In this document: positions 49,838 through 57,606 of the stretch, piece by piece | Layout of the letters: each line of letters begins with the position of its first letter | How positions within the stretch are numbered: position 1 is the stretch's first letter | Program-made: the position numbers and the translations under genes | Virus record (IMG/VR): IMGVR_UViG_3300020213_000023 | Location: 31,046-95,045 of that record | Length of the DNA stretch: 64,000 bases | Reading direction: 5' to 3' (one strand) | Origin: a virus | The notes under the pieces: generated by a model | The model's input: only the letters and a program-made list of their open reading frames with translations | What the model was told of the DNA's origin: nothing | Database searches by the model: none

Positions 49838-51610
49838 ATGTCCCAAAACGATCCCACCCTCGGCGACTTGTACGCACCGTCGAGTTCCCACGGCTCGCCG
49901 TTGTTCGACTTCCTCACGGCGTTCGCGCCTCGGAAGCTCAAGGACCTCTTCAAGCTGTGCGAGTACCTGTACTTCAACAGCTCGCAAATCTACGCGGCGC
50001 TGCAGAAGTTCTGTACGTATCCTGTCACTGACATCACCTACGACACGACCAACGAAGCACTGAAAACAAAATACAAGAACCTCCACGACAAGACGATCAA
50101 AACCAAGAGACGCCTGATTCAGGCGGCCACGGACAAGTTCGTCTACGGAAACGCGTTCTTCTCGATCTACATGCCGTTCGTGCGTTTCCTGCAGTGCAAC
50201 CACTGCAAGCAACTGACGAACATCGCGGCGGTGGACTACAAATTCAAGATCAAGAAACTTGAATTTACGTACAGGTGCGCCGCTTGCGACAAACAGGCCA
50301 CCGGGGACGTACAGGACCGCAAGGTCACCCGTCCTGACAAGGTGGCCATCATTCGGTGGGACCCGAAGCTGATGGACATCGACTACAACCCCATCACACA
50401 ACACAGCGAGTACTACTACACGATCCCGAAGGAATTGAAGGACCGCGTCGTCAAGGGAAACCACCACGTCATCAACACGATGCCGATGGAATTCCTCAAA
50501 GCGATCAAGGAGGACAAGATCTTCAAGTTCTCTGAAGGTCAGATCTTCCATATGAAGATGGATGCGCCTGCAGGCATCGAAGCCCAGTGGGGCTTCCCGC
50601 CGCTGGCATCGACGATCAAATTGTTCTTCTACGCAGCCGTGCTGCGTAAGGCGAACGAAGCCATCGCGCTCGACTACATCGTCCCTCTCCGTATCGTCTC
50701 GCCCAAGGTCGCGTCCAGCAACGCAGACCCGTTGCTCACGATCTCGCTCGATAAGTGGGCGAATGAGATGAAGCACAGCGTCAAGCGTTGGCGGCGCGAC
50801 CCTCTCCACATCATGTGGTCGCCGATTCCTGCAGAGGTCACACACCTAGGAGGGCAGGCGCGTGCACTGATGACCTTGGGTGAAGTGCAAGCGGCTGAGG
50901 ACAACATCATCGCGGCGCTGGGTTTGCCGAAGGAGTTCATCTACGGCGGCTTCTCCGCGATGGGCTCAGGCATCCAGTTGCGTGTTCTTGAGAACCAGCT
51001 GATGCACCAAACCAATGACCTCAACGATTTGCTGCAGTGGATCACTGACAAGTTCGCGAAGCTGCTCGGCTGGCCCTCGGTCAACGTGGAATTGGCGCCG
51101 TTCAAGTTCATCGACGACGTGCAGCAGAAGACCCTGCTGTTGCAGCTCCACATGTCCAATCCCCAAGACCCCATGCTGTCGAAGGGGACGTTGGGCGAAG
51201 CGTTCGATGTCGATCCTGCTGAAGAGCGGAAACGCAAACATCAAGAAGCGTTGGACGACATGAGGGCACAGCAAGAACTGCAACAAGAAATGCAGAAACT
51301 GCAAAATACGCTCGCGCAGCAAATACAGGCCCAACAAGCAATGGGTCAACAGGGGTTGCAGTACGACCAACAACAAATCATCGCGCAAGCGGACACCATG
51401 GTAGAGCAGATGATGGGCATGGACCCTGGAACACGGCGCTCACAAATGCATGCACTCGAGGTCGAGGACTTCGTCATGTTCTCCGTGGTCTCGCGCCGCA
51501 TGGAAAACATGCAGACGGCGCAAAACCACGAAGCAATCACGGCGGCGCGGCAGGGGGGAGACCCAAGCGGAGGTGGTAGCGGCGGCGGTCCTCCTGGGAT
51601 GATGGGTTGA
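49838..51610 (+). CDS. portal protein with zinc-ribbon insert
   Basis: 590 residues, the size of phage portals. The N-terminal clip/wing region includes FFSIYMPFVRFL. A zinc ribbon is inserted at ~118-152 (CNHC and CAAC). The middle has LGLPKEFIYGG and a helical stem. The C-terminal ~130 residues are Gln/Met-rich coiled coil ending in a Gly/Pro tail (GGGSGGGPPGMMG). Portal proteins form the dodecameric DNA gate at one capsid vertex. It opens a (+) unit with the polymerase and head genes. The terminase is ~17 kb away. Confidence 0.8.
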   Translation: MSQNDPTLGDLYAPSSSHGSPLFDFLTAFAPRKLKDLFKLCEYLYFNSSQIYAALQKFCTYPVTDITYDTTNEALKTKYKNLHDKTIKTKRRLIQAATDKFVYGNAFFSIYMPFVRFLQCNHCKQLTNIAAVDYKFKIKKLEFTYRCAACDKQATGDVQDRKVTRPDKVAIIRWDPKLMDIDYNPITQHSEYYYTIPKELKDRVVKGNHHVINTMPMEFLKAIKEDKIFKFSEGQIFHMKMDAPAGIEAQWGFPPLASTIKLFFYAAVLRKANEAIALDYIVPLRIVSPKVASSNADPLLTISLDKWANEMKHSVKRWRRDPLHIMWSPIPAEVTHLGGQARALMTLGEVQAAEDNIIAALGLPKEFIYGGFSAMGSGIQLRVLENQLMHQTNDLNDLLQWITDKFAKLLGWPSVNVELAPFKFIDDVQQKTLLLQLHMSNPQDPMLSKGTLGEAFDVDPAEERKRKHQEALDDMRAQQELQQEMQKLQNTLAQQIQAQQAMGQQGLQYDQQQIIAQADTMVEQMMGMDPGTRRSQMHALEVEDFVMFSVVSRRMENMQTAQNHEAITAARQGGDPSGGGSGGGPPGMMG

Positions 51611-51620
51611 AAGGATTTCC

Positions 51621-52016
51621 ATGGGAAAAAACGACGCACCTCCGTCCTTCGCGGACCTCATCGAGAGCGCGCAGAAGGCGCCAGAGCGCAACGTCATGCG
51701 CGGGGCCGAACTGTCGAGCCCGTTCGGAACGCCTCTGCCTCCCGAACACCGGGTTGTCGATGACGACCCTAGGTCAATCGCCGGAGTTCCCGAATTCGAT
51801 TACCGAGCACACGTCAAGTACCTGACACTCCCTACGGACGCAGGGGACTACGAACAGATCCTCAACGATGCGTTGTCAGGTAAGTGCATCATCCGATCGG
51901 AGCAAACGACCTTTACTAAGGAAGGCGATTGCATCGTCGTGGTCATTTATTTGACCAAGCTGGAACAGCCGCGTCGTCCGAATCGACGTCGTGAAGAGGA
52001 CGACTACAGGCGCTAG
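51621..52016 (+). CDS. hypothetical head-region protein
   Basis: 131 residues, ten bases after the portal gene. It has a polar N-terminus, a compact middle (EFDYRAHVKYLTLPTDAGDY and KCIIRSEQTTFTKEGDCIVV) and a C-terminal Arg/Asp/Glu tail. No family recognised. Being between portal and RNA polymerase genes suggests a virion-related role. Confidence 0.65.
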   Translation: MGKNDAPPSFADLIESAQKAPERNVMRGAELSSPFGTPLPPEHRVVDDDPRSIAGVPEFDYRAHVKYLTLPTDAGDYEQILNDALSGKCIIRSEQTTFTKEGDCIVVVIYLTKLEQPRRPNRRREEDDYRR

Positions 52017-52051
52017 TTGGGTCTTTTACCAAGAGCCACGGGAGAATTTGA

Positions 52052-55000
52052 ATGGCAAACACGCCCCTCACGCCTGTAATGGTCGACTCGTTTACGCGAC
52101 GGGTGGAGATTCGTCGCAAGGCGATCGAAGGGCTGATGCAATCCTTCCCGCTCAAGGCCCGGTCGTACACAGTCGAGTTGTTGAATCCACGAGTCGAGGC
52201 ACAGGAGTTCTCGTCCCGAGAACAGAAGGCCGCGATTCTCGAGGGCCGGTCGTTGAACGAGCGCGTCCGCGGCGACCTGATCGTACGTGACGCGCAAGGC
52301 AACATTACGAGCGACGCCAAGGGGTTCACCCTTCTCCACTTGCCGTACTTCACGCCGCGTCACACGTTCATCGTCGACGGCACTGAATACAGTGTTTCCA
52401 ATCAGATCCGCACGAAGCCTGGCGTATACACCCGACGGCGCGGCAACGAGGACCTCGAAGCCTCGTTCAACCTGTCGAAAGGCGGCAACTTCCGTGTCCT
52501 CATGGAACCAGAGAAGGGGCACCTCTTCGTCCAGCCAACGCACTCGACGACACGGATCCCGTTGTACCCCGTCCTACGTGCGCTCGGCGTGCCGCACCAG
52601 GACATCGCAGGGAACTGGGGCAATGAAGTAGCTACGCTGAATCGCGACGCATTCAAGAACCCCGAAAAGCACGTCGACAAGTTCTACGCGAACTTCATCC
52701 ATCCCGCCCAACAGACGCACACGTCGCTCGATGAGAAGGTCCGTGCGCTTCACGGATATCTCGATACGACCGCGATGGACCCGCACGTCAACAAGGTCAC
52801 GCTGGGCCATGGTTACGAAAAGGCGTCACCTCAAGCAATCCTGGCCGCCTCGAAGAAGCTTCTCGACGTCCACCGTGCTGCGGACGACACCGACGATCGA
52901 GACTCTCTAGCGTTTAAGACGTTTCACTCTGTCGACGACTTCATCAAGGAAAGGCTCGCGCTCGATGCGCGGTCGCAACGGATGAAGATGGGCATCAAAC
53001 TGGAAGCCCACAAGGGAGACATCCGAAAGGCGCTACCGTCTGCGCCATTCACACGAACCATCAATTCGTTCCTGACGGGATCGTCGCTGTCCGCAGTGCC
53101 GACGCAGATCAACCCAATGGAACTTATCGATCACGCGGTTCGAGTCACCTCGCTCGGCGAAGGCGCCATCTCGTCCGAACGCGCGATTCCGCTGGAGGCG
53201 CGCAATCTGCACGCGACTCACTTTGGGATCATGGATCCGGTAAGAACCCCGGAGAGCTTCAAAGCGGGCATCGACATTCGCGCAGCTCTGTCTACCCGCC
53301 GGGACACGCAAGGCAACCTCTTCTCGACTTTGCGCAACCTCAAGACAGGGCGCACCGAGCACGTCAAGGCCGAGGACATTATGCACTCGGTCGTGGCGTT
53401 CCCTCACGAGGACGTGCGACCAGGCAAGATGGTGGACGCGCTGACTCGAGGTCACGTGCAGCGTGTTCCCGCTTCGCAGGTGACGCACCAAGTCGTGCAC
53501 GTGTCTGACCTCTACGGACCGACGACGAACCTCCTGCCGTTCCTCAACGGCATGCAGGGCAACCGCTCGTTGATGGCATCCAAGCACCAGAGCCAGGCGC
53601 TGTCCCTGATTCATCGGGAGGCGCCGCTCGTGCAGGTTCAGTCGTGGAAGCCGGGCTCCTCCGTCGAACAGGAGATGAACAAGCTCATCGTCCCGACGTC
53701 ACCGGTGGCAGGGATCGTGTCGCACATCGACGACGACTACATCCACATCACGCCGGACAACCACAAAGCGGCGTCGAGCCCCACTGCCGTCGTCGTGAAG
53801 GGGAACCCACGGTTCATCGAGGGGAACGCAGAAGCCACGCGCTTCTACGATGAGATCAAGAAACATCTTGAATCTGTCGGCTACTCCGTAACGTTCGACG
53901 CGGGAGAGCCCTACACACAACCCGTCAACGCCGACCTTTGGGTTGGACATAGCCGTGGGGCAGACCGTCTTCGTTTCGCGCCCAACACAACTCGAACCGT
54001 CGTACTGGGGAGCCCTCACCCGGATGCAATCAATCACCCGGACGATTCAGTTAACGCCCATTTGACGAATACGCCTCCGTCTATCGCTCACTTCACGTTG
54101 ACGCCAGAAATGAAAAACGCGTTGTCAACGATGCCGAGCAAAGGCGCGTCCGCTCCTTGGGAAGACCCCGGCGACGTCTATTCCGACTTCGTCAAGGTCG
54201 GCGACAACGGCAACATCAAGCTCCACTACGACCAAAACTTCCCGCTAGCGGCCAAGACGTACCTGCACAACGACATCAAGGTGAAAGCGGGTGACCGTGT
54301 TCGCGTGGGTCAGGTTCTCGCAACGTCCAACTTCTCGAAGGACGACACTCTAGCGCTCGGCACCAACCTGAGCGTTGCGTACATGCCGTACCGCGGCCTC
54401 AACACGAACGACGGCATCGTCGTGTCGCAGGGAGCCGCAAACCGTCTCGTCTCCGAGCACATGTACAAGCATGTCATGATCTTGACCGGAGGCGTGGAAG
54501 CGAAGCGCGAGAAGCACCGCGCGTACTTCGGTAACAAGTACACCGCAAAACAGTACGATAACCTCGACGAGGACGGTGTCGTCCGTCCCGGGGCGATCGT
54601 ACAGTCGCACGACCCGCTCATTGTGGCCGTTCGTCCGAATCAAGCCACAGGCAACGCAGTGCTATTGGGCCGCTTGTCCAAGTCGTTGGTCAAGCCGTTC
54701 TCCGAAGAAGTCGAGCTGTGGGACCACGATCGACCAGGCACGGTCATCGACGTGGCCAAGACGGGCGACCGCGTCACAGTCACCGTGAAGACAGAGGAGC
54801 ACCTCAACATCGGCGACAAGCTCTCCGGACGCTACGGCAACAAGGGCGTCATCGCGAAGATTGTCCCTGACCACCAGATGATTCAGGACGAGAAGGGAAA
54901 ACCCATCGATCTGCTCTTTACCTCTGCCGGCATCATCTCGCGTATCAACCCGGCACAGGTCATCGAGGCGTCTCTCGGCAAGGTCGCAGCGCACACAGGT

Positions 55001-56842
55001 AAACCCATCGCGGTCGAGAACTTCGCACCGCACGACAACGTGCAGTACGCGAAGGACATGTTGAAGAAGCACGGACTGTCCGACAAGGAGACCGTCTTCG
55101 ATCCGGTCACCAATCGGTCAATCCCCAAGGTGTTCGTCGGCAAGAGCTACATCCTCAAATTGTTCAAGACCACGGACTCGAACTGGTCAAGTCACGGAGC
55201 GGACCGGTACGACTTCAACCAGCAGCCATCGCGCGGCGGTGACGATGGCGCCAAGGCCATCGGCAAGATGGAATTTGACGGTCTCGTCGCACACAACGCG
55301 CGCAACGTGTTGAAGGAAGCTGCGTCTCTCAAGAGCCAGAAGAACGACGAATTCTGGCGCGCGATTCAGCTTGGCCTTCCGACGCCGACACCGCAGACCC
55401 CGTTCGCCTACAACAAGTTCCTCACGATGCTCGAGGGCGCAGGTGTCAAAGTCTCGAAGAAGGGGTCGCGCCTTTCGCTCGGGCCCCTCACGGACAACGA
55501 CATCGCGAAGATGTCGTCGGGAGCGCTCAAAGAGCCGCACAAGATGATTCGCGCTAAGGACCTGCACCCTGAAACAGGCGGCATGTTTGATCCCGCGACC
55601 ACAGGAGGGATGAGCGGAACGAAGTGGTCGCACGTCGAGCTGCACGAACCGCTCGTCAATCCCGTGTTCGAGGAGCCTGTGCGGCGCCTCCTGGGGCTAA
55701 CCCAGAAAGAGTTCACGGACCTGCACAGCAGGCACGGCGGCGCATGGTTTCGACAGGAGCTGGGACGTATCGACGTCGACTTCCGTTTGAAAGAGTTGCG
55801 TGACCGAAGCCGAACGCTCAAAGGCACTGCCCTTGATGACGTTGTCAAACAGATCAAATACCTCAATGCGTTGCAGGCTCAGAAGCTGTCGCCAGACTTG
55901 GCTTACGTGCTCACCAAGATTCCGGTGACGCCCCCGATCATCAGACCCATCCTCCCCCTCAAGGACGGCCGCCTGCAGGTCGGCGACGCCAACCTCCTCT
56001 ACCGCGACGCCTTCCTCGCCAACGACAAACTTCACGAGGTAAAGGGTGTGTTGCCCGCGAATGAACTGCATGCGCCGCGCAAGCATCTCTACGACGCAAT
56101 CAGTGCCGTATTCGGTGTGGGTGATCCAGTGAGCCCTACCACGGAGAAACGCGAGGCCAAGGGCTACCTCGCGATGATCACGGGTACACGCCCGGGAAGC
56201 GGATTCTTCCAGGGCAAGTTGATGAAGCGACAACAAGACATCTCAGGACGCGCGACCATCGCACCTGACCCGACGTTGTCGATGGACGAGATTGGCGTCC
56301 CGGAAGACATGCTATGGGGCATGTTCGGAAAGTTTGTTATCGGGCGTTTGGTTAAGCGCGGCTACACGGCTCTGGACGCACAGAAGATGGTGGAGGAGAA
56401 AGCGCCGCTCGCCCGACAGGAACTGCTTATCGAGGCGAAGGAACGTCCGGTCATGGTGAACCGTGCACCATCGCTCCATCGCTTCAACATCATCGGAGCC
56501 TTCCCCCGCATCACGACAGGCAAGACGTTGATGCTGAATCCCTTCGCTGAAAAGGGAACGAACGCAGACTACGATGGCGATGCAATGCAGATCCACGCGC
56601 CTGTGACCCCCGGAGCGGTCGAAGACGTCAAGCGGATGACGTTGTCGCACCTGCTATTCAATGACCGGCGCCCCGGCCAGTTGAACGTGGCACCAGACAT
56701 GGAAGCCATCATCGGGCTCCACCGCGCCACAGGGGCCAAGTCCGACAAGGTCACAAAGCACTTCGCTTCGAAGGAGACCGCGTTGGCCGCGTACCACCGC
56801 GGGGAAATTTCCCTGGCGGACACGATCGAGATTGCCAAGTAA
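52052..56842 (+). CDS. RNA polymerase beta fused to N-terminal half of beta-prime
   Basis: 1596 residues from ATG 52052 (GGGAG upstream). The beta part opens with LPYFTPRHTFIVDGTEY and contains GDKLSGRYGNKGV (~920-932), the conserved beta catalytic-cleft segment. An extra ~120-residue insert (~570-690) is present. After ~1180 the protein becomes beta-prime: PPIIRPILPLKDGR, KRQQDISGRATIAPDP, VMVNRAPSLHRF and NADYDGDAM (~1504-1512), whose three Asp bind the catalytic Mg. It stops soon after. The remaining half of beta-prime is encoded at 57607. No alpha or omega gene is seen. It sits among head genes, so it could be a virion polymerase, but that is inference. Confidence 0.9.
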   Translation: MANTPLTPVMVDSFTRRVEIRRKAIEGLMQSFPLKARSYTVELLNPRVEAQEFSSREQKAAILEGRSLNERVRGDLIVRDAQGNITSDAKGFTLLHLPYFTPRHTFIVDGTEYSVSNQIRTKPGVYTRRRGNEDLEASFNLSKGGNFRVLMEPEKGHLFVQPTHSTTRIPLYPVLRALGVPHQDIAGNWGNEVATLNRDAFKNPEKHVDKFYANFIHPAQQTHTSLDEKVRALHGYLDTTAMDPHVNKVTLGHGYEKASPQAILAASKKLLDVHRAADDTDDRDSLAFKTFHSVDDFIKERLALDARSQRMKMGIKLEAHKGDIRKALPSAPFTRTINSFLTGSSLSAVPTQINPMELIDHAVRVTSLGEGAISSERAIPLEARNLHATHFGIMDPVRTPESFKAGIDIRAALSTRRDTQGNLFSTLRNLKTGRTEHVKAEDIMHSVVAFPHEDVRPGKMVDALTRGHVQRVPASQVTHQVVHVSDLYGPTTNLLPFLNGMQGNRSLMASKHQSQALSLIHREAPLVQVQSWKPGSSVEQEMNKLIVPTSPVAGIVSHIDDDYIHITPDNHKAASSPTAVVVKGNPRFIEGNAEATRFYDEIKKHLESVGYSVTFDAGEPYTQPVNADLWVGHSRGADRLRFAPNTTRTVVLGSPHPDAINHPDDSVNAHLTNTPPSIAHFTLTPEMKNALSTMPSKGASAPWEDPGDVYSDFVKVGDNGNIKLHYDQNFPLAAKTYLHNDIKVKAGDRVRVGQVLATSNFSKDDTLALGTNLSVAYMPYRGLNTNDGIVVSQGAANRLVSEHMYKHVMILTGGVEAKREKHRAYFGNKYTAKQYDNLDEDGVVRPGAIVQSHDPLIVAVRPNQATGNAVLLGRLSKSLVKPFSEEVELWDHDRPGTVIDVAKTGDRVTVTVKTEEHLNIGDKLSGRYGNKGVIAKIVPDHQMIQDEKGKPIDLLFTSAGIISRINPAQVIEASLGKVAAHTGKPIAVENFAPHDNVQYAKDMLKKHGLSDKETVFDPVTNRSIPKVFVGKSYILKLFKTTDSNWSSHGADRYDFNQQPSRGGDDGAKAIGKMEFDGLVAHNARNVLKEAASLKSQKNDEFWRAIQLGLPTPTPQTPFAYNKFLTMLEGAGVKVSKKGSRLSLGPLTDNDIAKMSSGALKEPHKMIRAKDLHPETGGMFDPATTGGMSGTKWSHVELHEPLVNPVFEEPVRRLLGLTQKEFTDLHSRHGGAWFRQELGRIDVDFRLKELRDRSRTLKGTALDDVVKQIKYLNALQAQKLSPDLAYVLTKIPVTPPIIRPILPLKDGRLQVGDANLLYRDAFLANDKLHEVKGVLPANELHAPRKHLYDAISAVFGVGDPVSPTTEKREAKGYLAMITGTRPGSGFFQGKLMKRQQDISGRATIAPDPTLSMDEIGVPEDMLWGMFGKFVIGRLVKRGYTALDAQKMVEEKAPLARQELLIEAKERPVMVNRAPSLHRFNIIGAFPRITTGKTLMLNPFAEKGTNADYDGDAMQIHAPVTPGAVEDVKRMTLSHLLFNDRRPGQLNVAPDMEAIIGLHRATGAKSDKVTKHFASKETALAAYHRGEISLADTIEIAK
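53770..54120 (+). other. alpha/beta-like insert in the beta part of the polymerase
   Basis: Residues ~570-690 interrupt the beta sequence between VAGIVSHIDDDYIHITPD and the KAGDRVRVGQVLA segment. The insert reads VVVKGNPRF, a helix, NADLWVGHSRGADRL and TVVLGSPHPDA, a Rossmann-like alternation. GHSRG fits the GxSxG nucleophile-elbow pattern of serine hydrolases, but no other triad residue can be assigned. Confidence 0.55.
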
Positions 56843-56859
56843 ACTCGCGCCGGTTCACC

Positions 56860-56865
56860 TATAAT
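56860..56865 (+). promoter_or_regulatory. -10 TATAAT before the gene at 56872
   Basis: A perfect TATAAT lies exactly six bases before GTG 56872. No Shine-Dalgarno site is present. No -35 at 17 bases is evident (TTGCCA is 22 bases upstream). Confidence 0.55.
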
Positions 56866-56871
56866 TCCGAC

Positions 56872-57207
56872 GTGAGCACCATCGTGAAAGAGGCCTACGA
56901 CGAGGGCGTCGCAGAGGCGCTCACCAGGTTCGGCCTCAAGGAAGCGGCAAACGAGATCCGCCTCAAAATCCCCAAGCGGGAGTTTCACGGTTTCGACGCA
57001 GCGTTCAAGCCGCGCGTGAAGGCGCTCAAGGAAGCCAACAGCGAGCCACTCGAACCGCAGGCATCGCCAGAGCAGCCTGCGGAGATGCTCGCGGACATAT
57101 TGCAGACGTTAAGCCTGCCAGCACCTCCAGGGGAGCAAAAACATACGGCGGTTGACCGCCCTGTTTTCTGGGGCAGCCCCACGGACGCAAGTAAAGGAGC
57201 CGTTTAA
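56872..57207 (+). CDS. small protein with shared N-terminal motif (copy 1)
   Basis: 111 residues from GTG 56872, predicted leaderless. The N-terminus AYDEGVAEALTRFGLKEA is the clearest example of a motif shared by six proteins here. The middle is Lys/Arg-rich. The end is Pro/Gln-rich and polar. It overlaps the next gene by one base (TAATG). It lies directly after the beta/beta-prime fusion. Function unknown, probably head-associated by context. Confidence 0.7.
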   Translation: MSTIVKEAYDEGVAEALTRFGLKEAANEIRLKIPKREFHGFDAAFKPRVKALKEANSEPLEPQASPEQPAEMLADILQTLSLPAPPGEQKHTAVDRPVFWGSPTDASKGAV

Positions 57208-57599
57208 TGCTTACCAAGGCCGCAACAGAAGGTGCTCTTGCCGCGTGCGATCGGTTCGGTGTCGACGCAGAGAAGCTCGCCGCTGTGGCTCCCACGAGCT
57301 TCTTGTCCTCGGTAATCCCGCGGGCAAAGGCATTCGGGCAAAGCCAGTGGGGCGCCGCGAAGTCTCTCGTCAACAACGCACGTGGCGGACTTGGTGGACG
57401 GCTCAGCCCTGACTTCAAGGGAAGCTTGGACCCAAGCCACCTTGAACTGGGGCGCGCGGCACACCGCTCTCAGGCAGTAGGGAACCTCAAGACCCTCGCG
57501 CCTACGCTGGCCGGCGTGGGCGGTCTCGGCCTGCTCAATCACATGAGCAACAAGAAGAAGGAGCAAGCACAGCTCCAACAGCCGCAAGGACGTTTCTAA
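57207..57599 (+). CDS. small protein with shared N-terminal motif (copy 2)
   Basis: 130 residues from ATG 57207, coupled to the previous gene. The motif is AATEGALAACDRFGVDAE. The rest is Gly/Ala/Leu-rich, with a possible hydrophobic helix (LAGVGGLGLLNHMSNKKK) and a Gln-rich end. It lies between the two polymerase genes. Function unknown. Confidence 0.7.
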   Translation: MLTKAATEGALAACDRFGVDAEKLAAVAPTSFLSSVIPRAKAFGQSQWGAAKSLVNNARGGLGGRLSPDFKGSLDPSHLELGRAAHRSQAVGNLKTLAPTLAGVGGLGLLNHMSNKKKEQAQLQQPQGRF

Positions 57600-57606
57600 A
57601 AAATCC

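Noticed and set aside
49820-50845. 341-codon minus-strand open frame
   Set aside because: Antisense to the portal gene, Arg/Asp/Val/Leu-rich, no motif.
49838-51610. Intein or group I intron in portal, terminase, polymerase or reductase genes
   Set aside because: These proteins read continuously through their conserved motifs, and no splice-type Cys/His-Asn junction motifs were seen. The insert in the beta subunit lacks intein ends.
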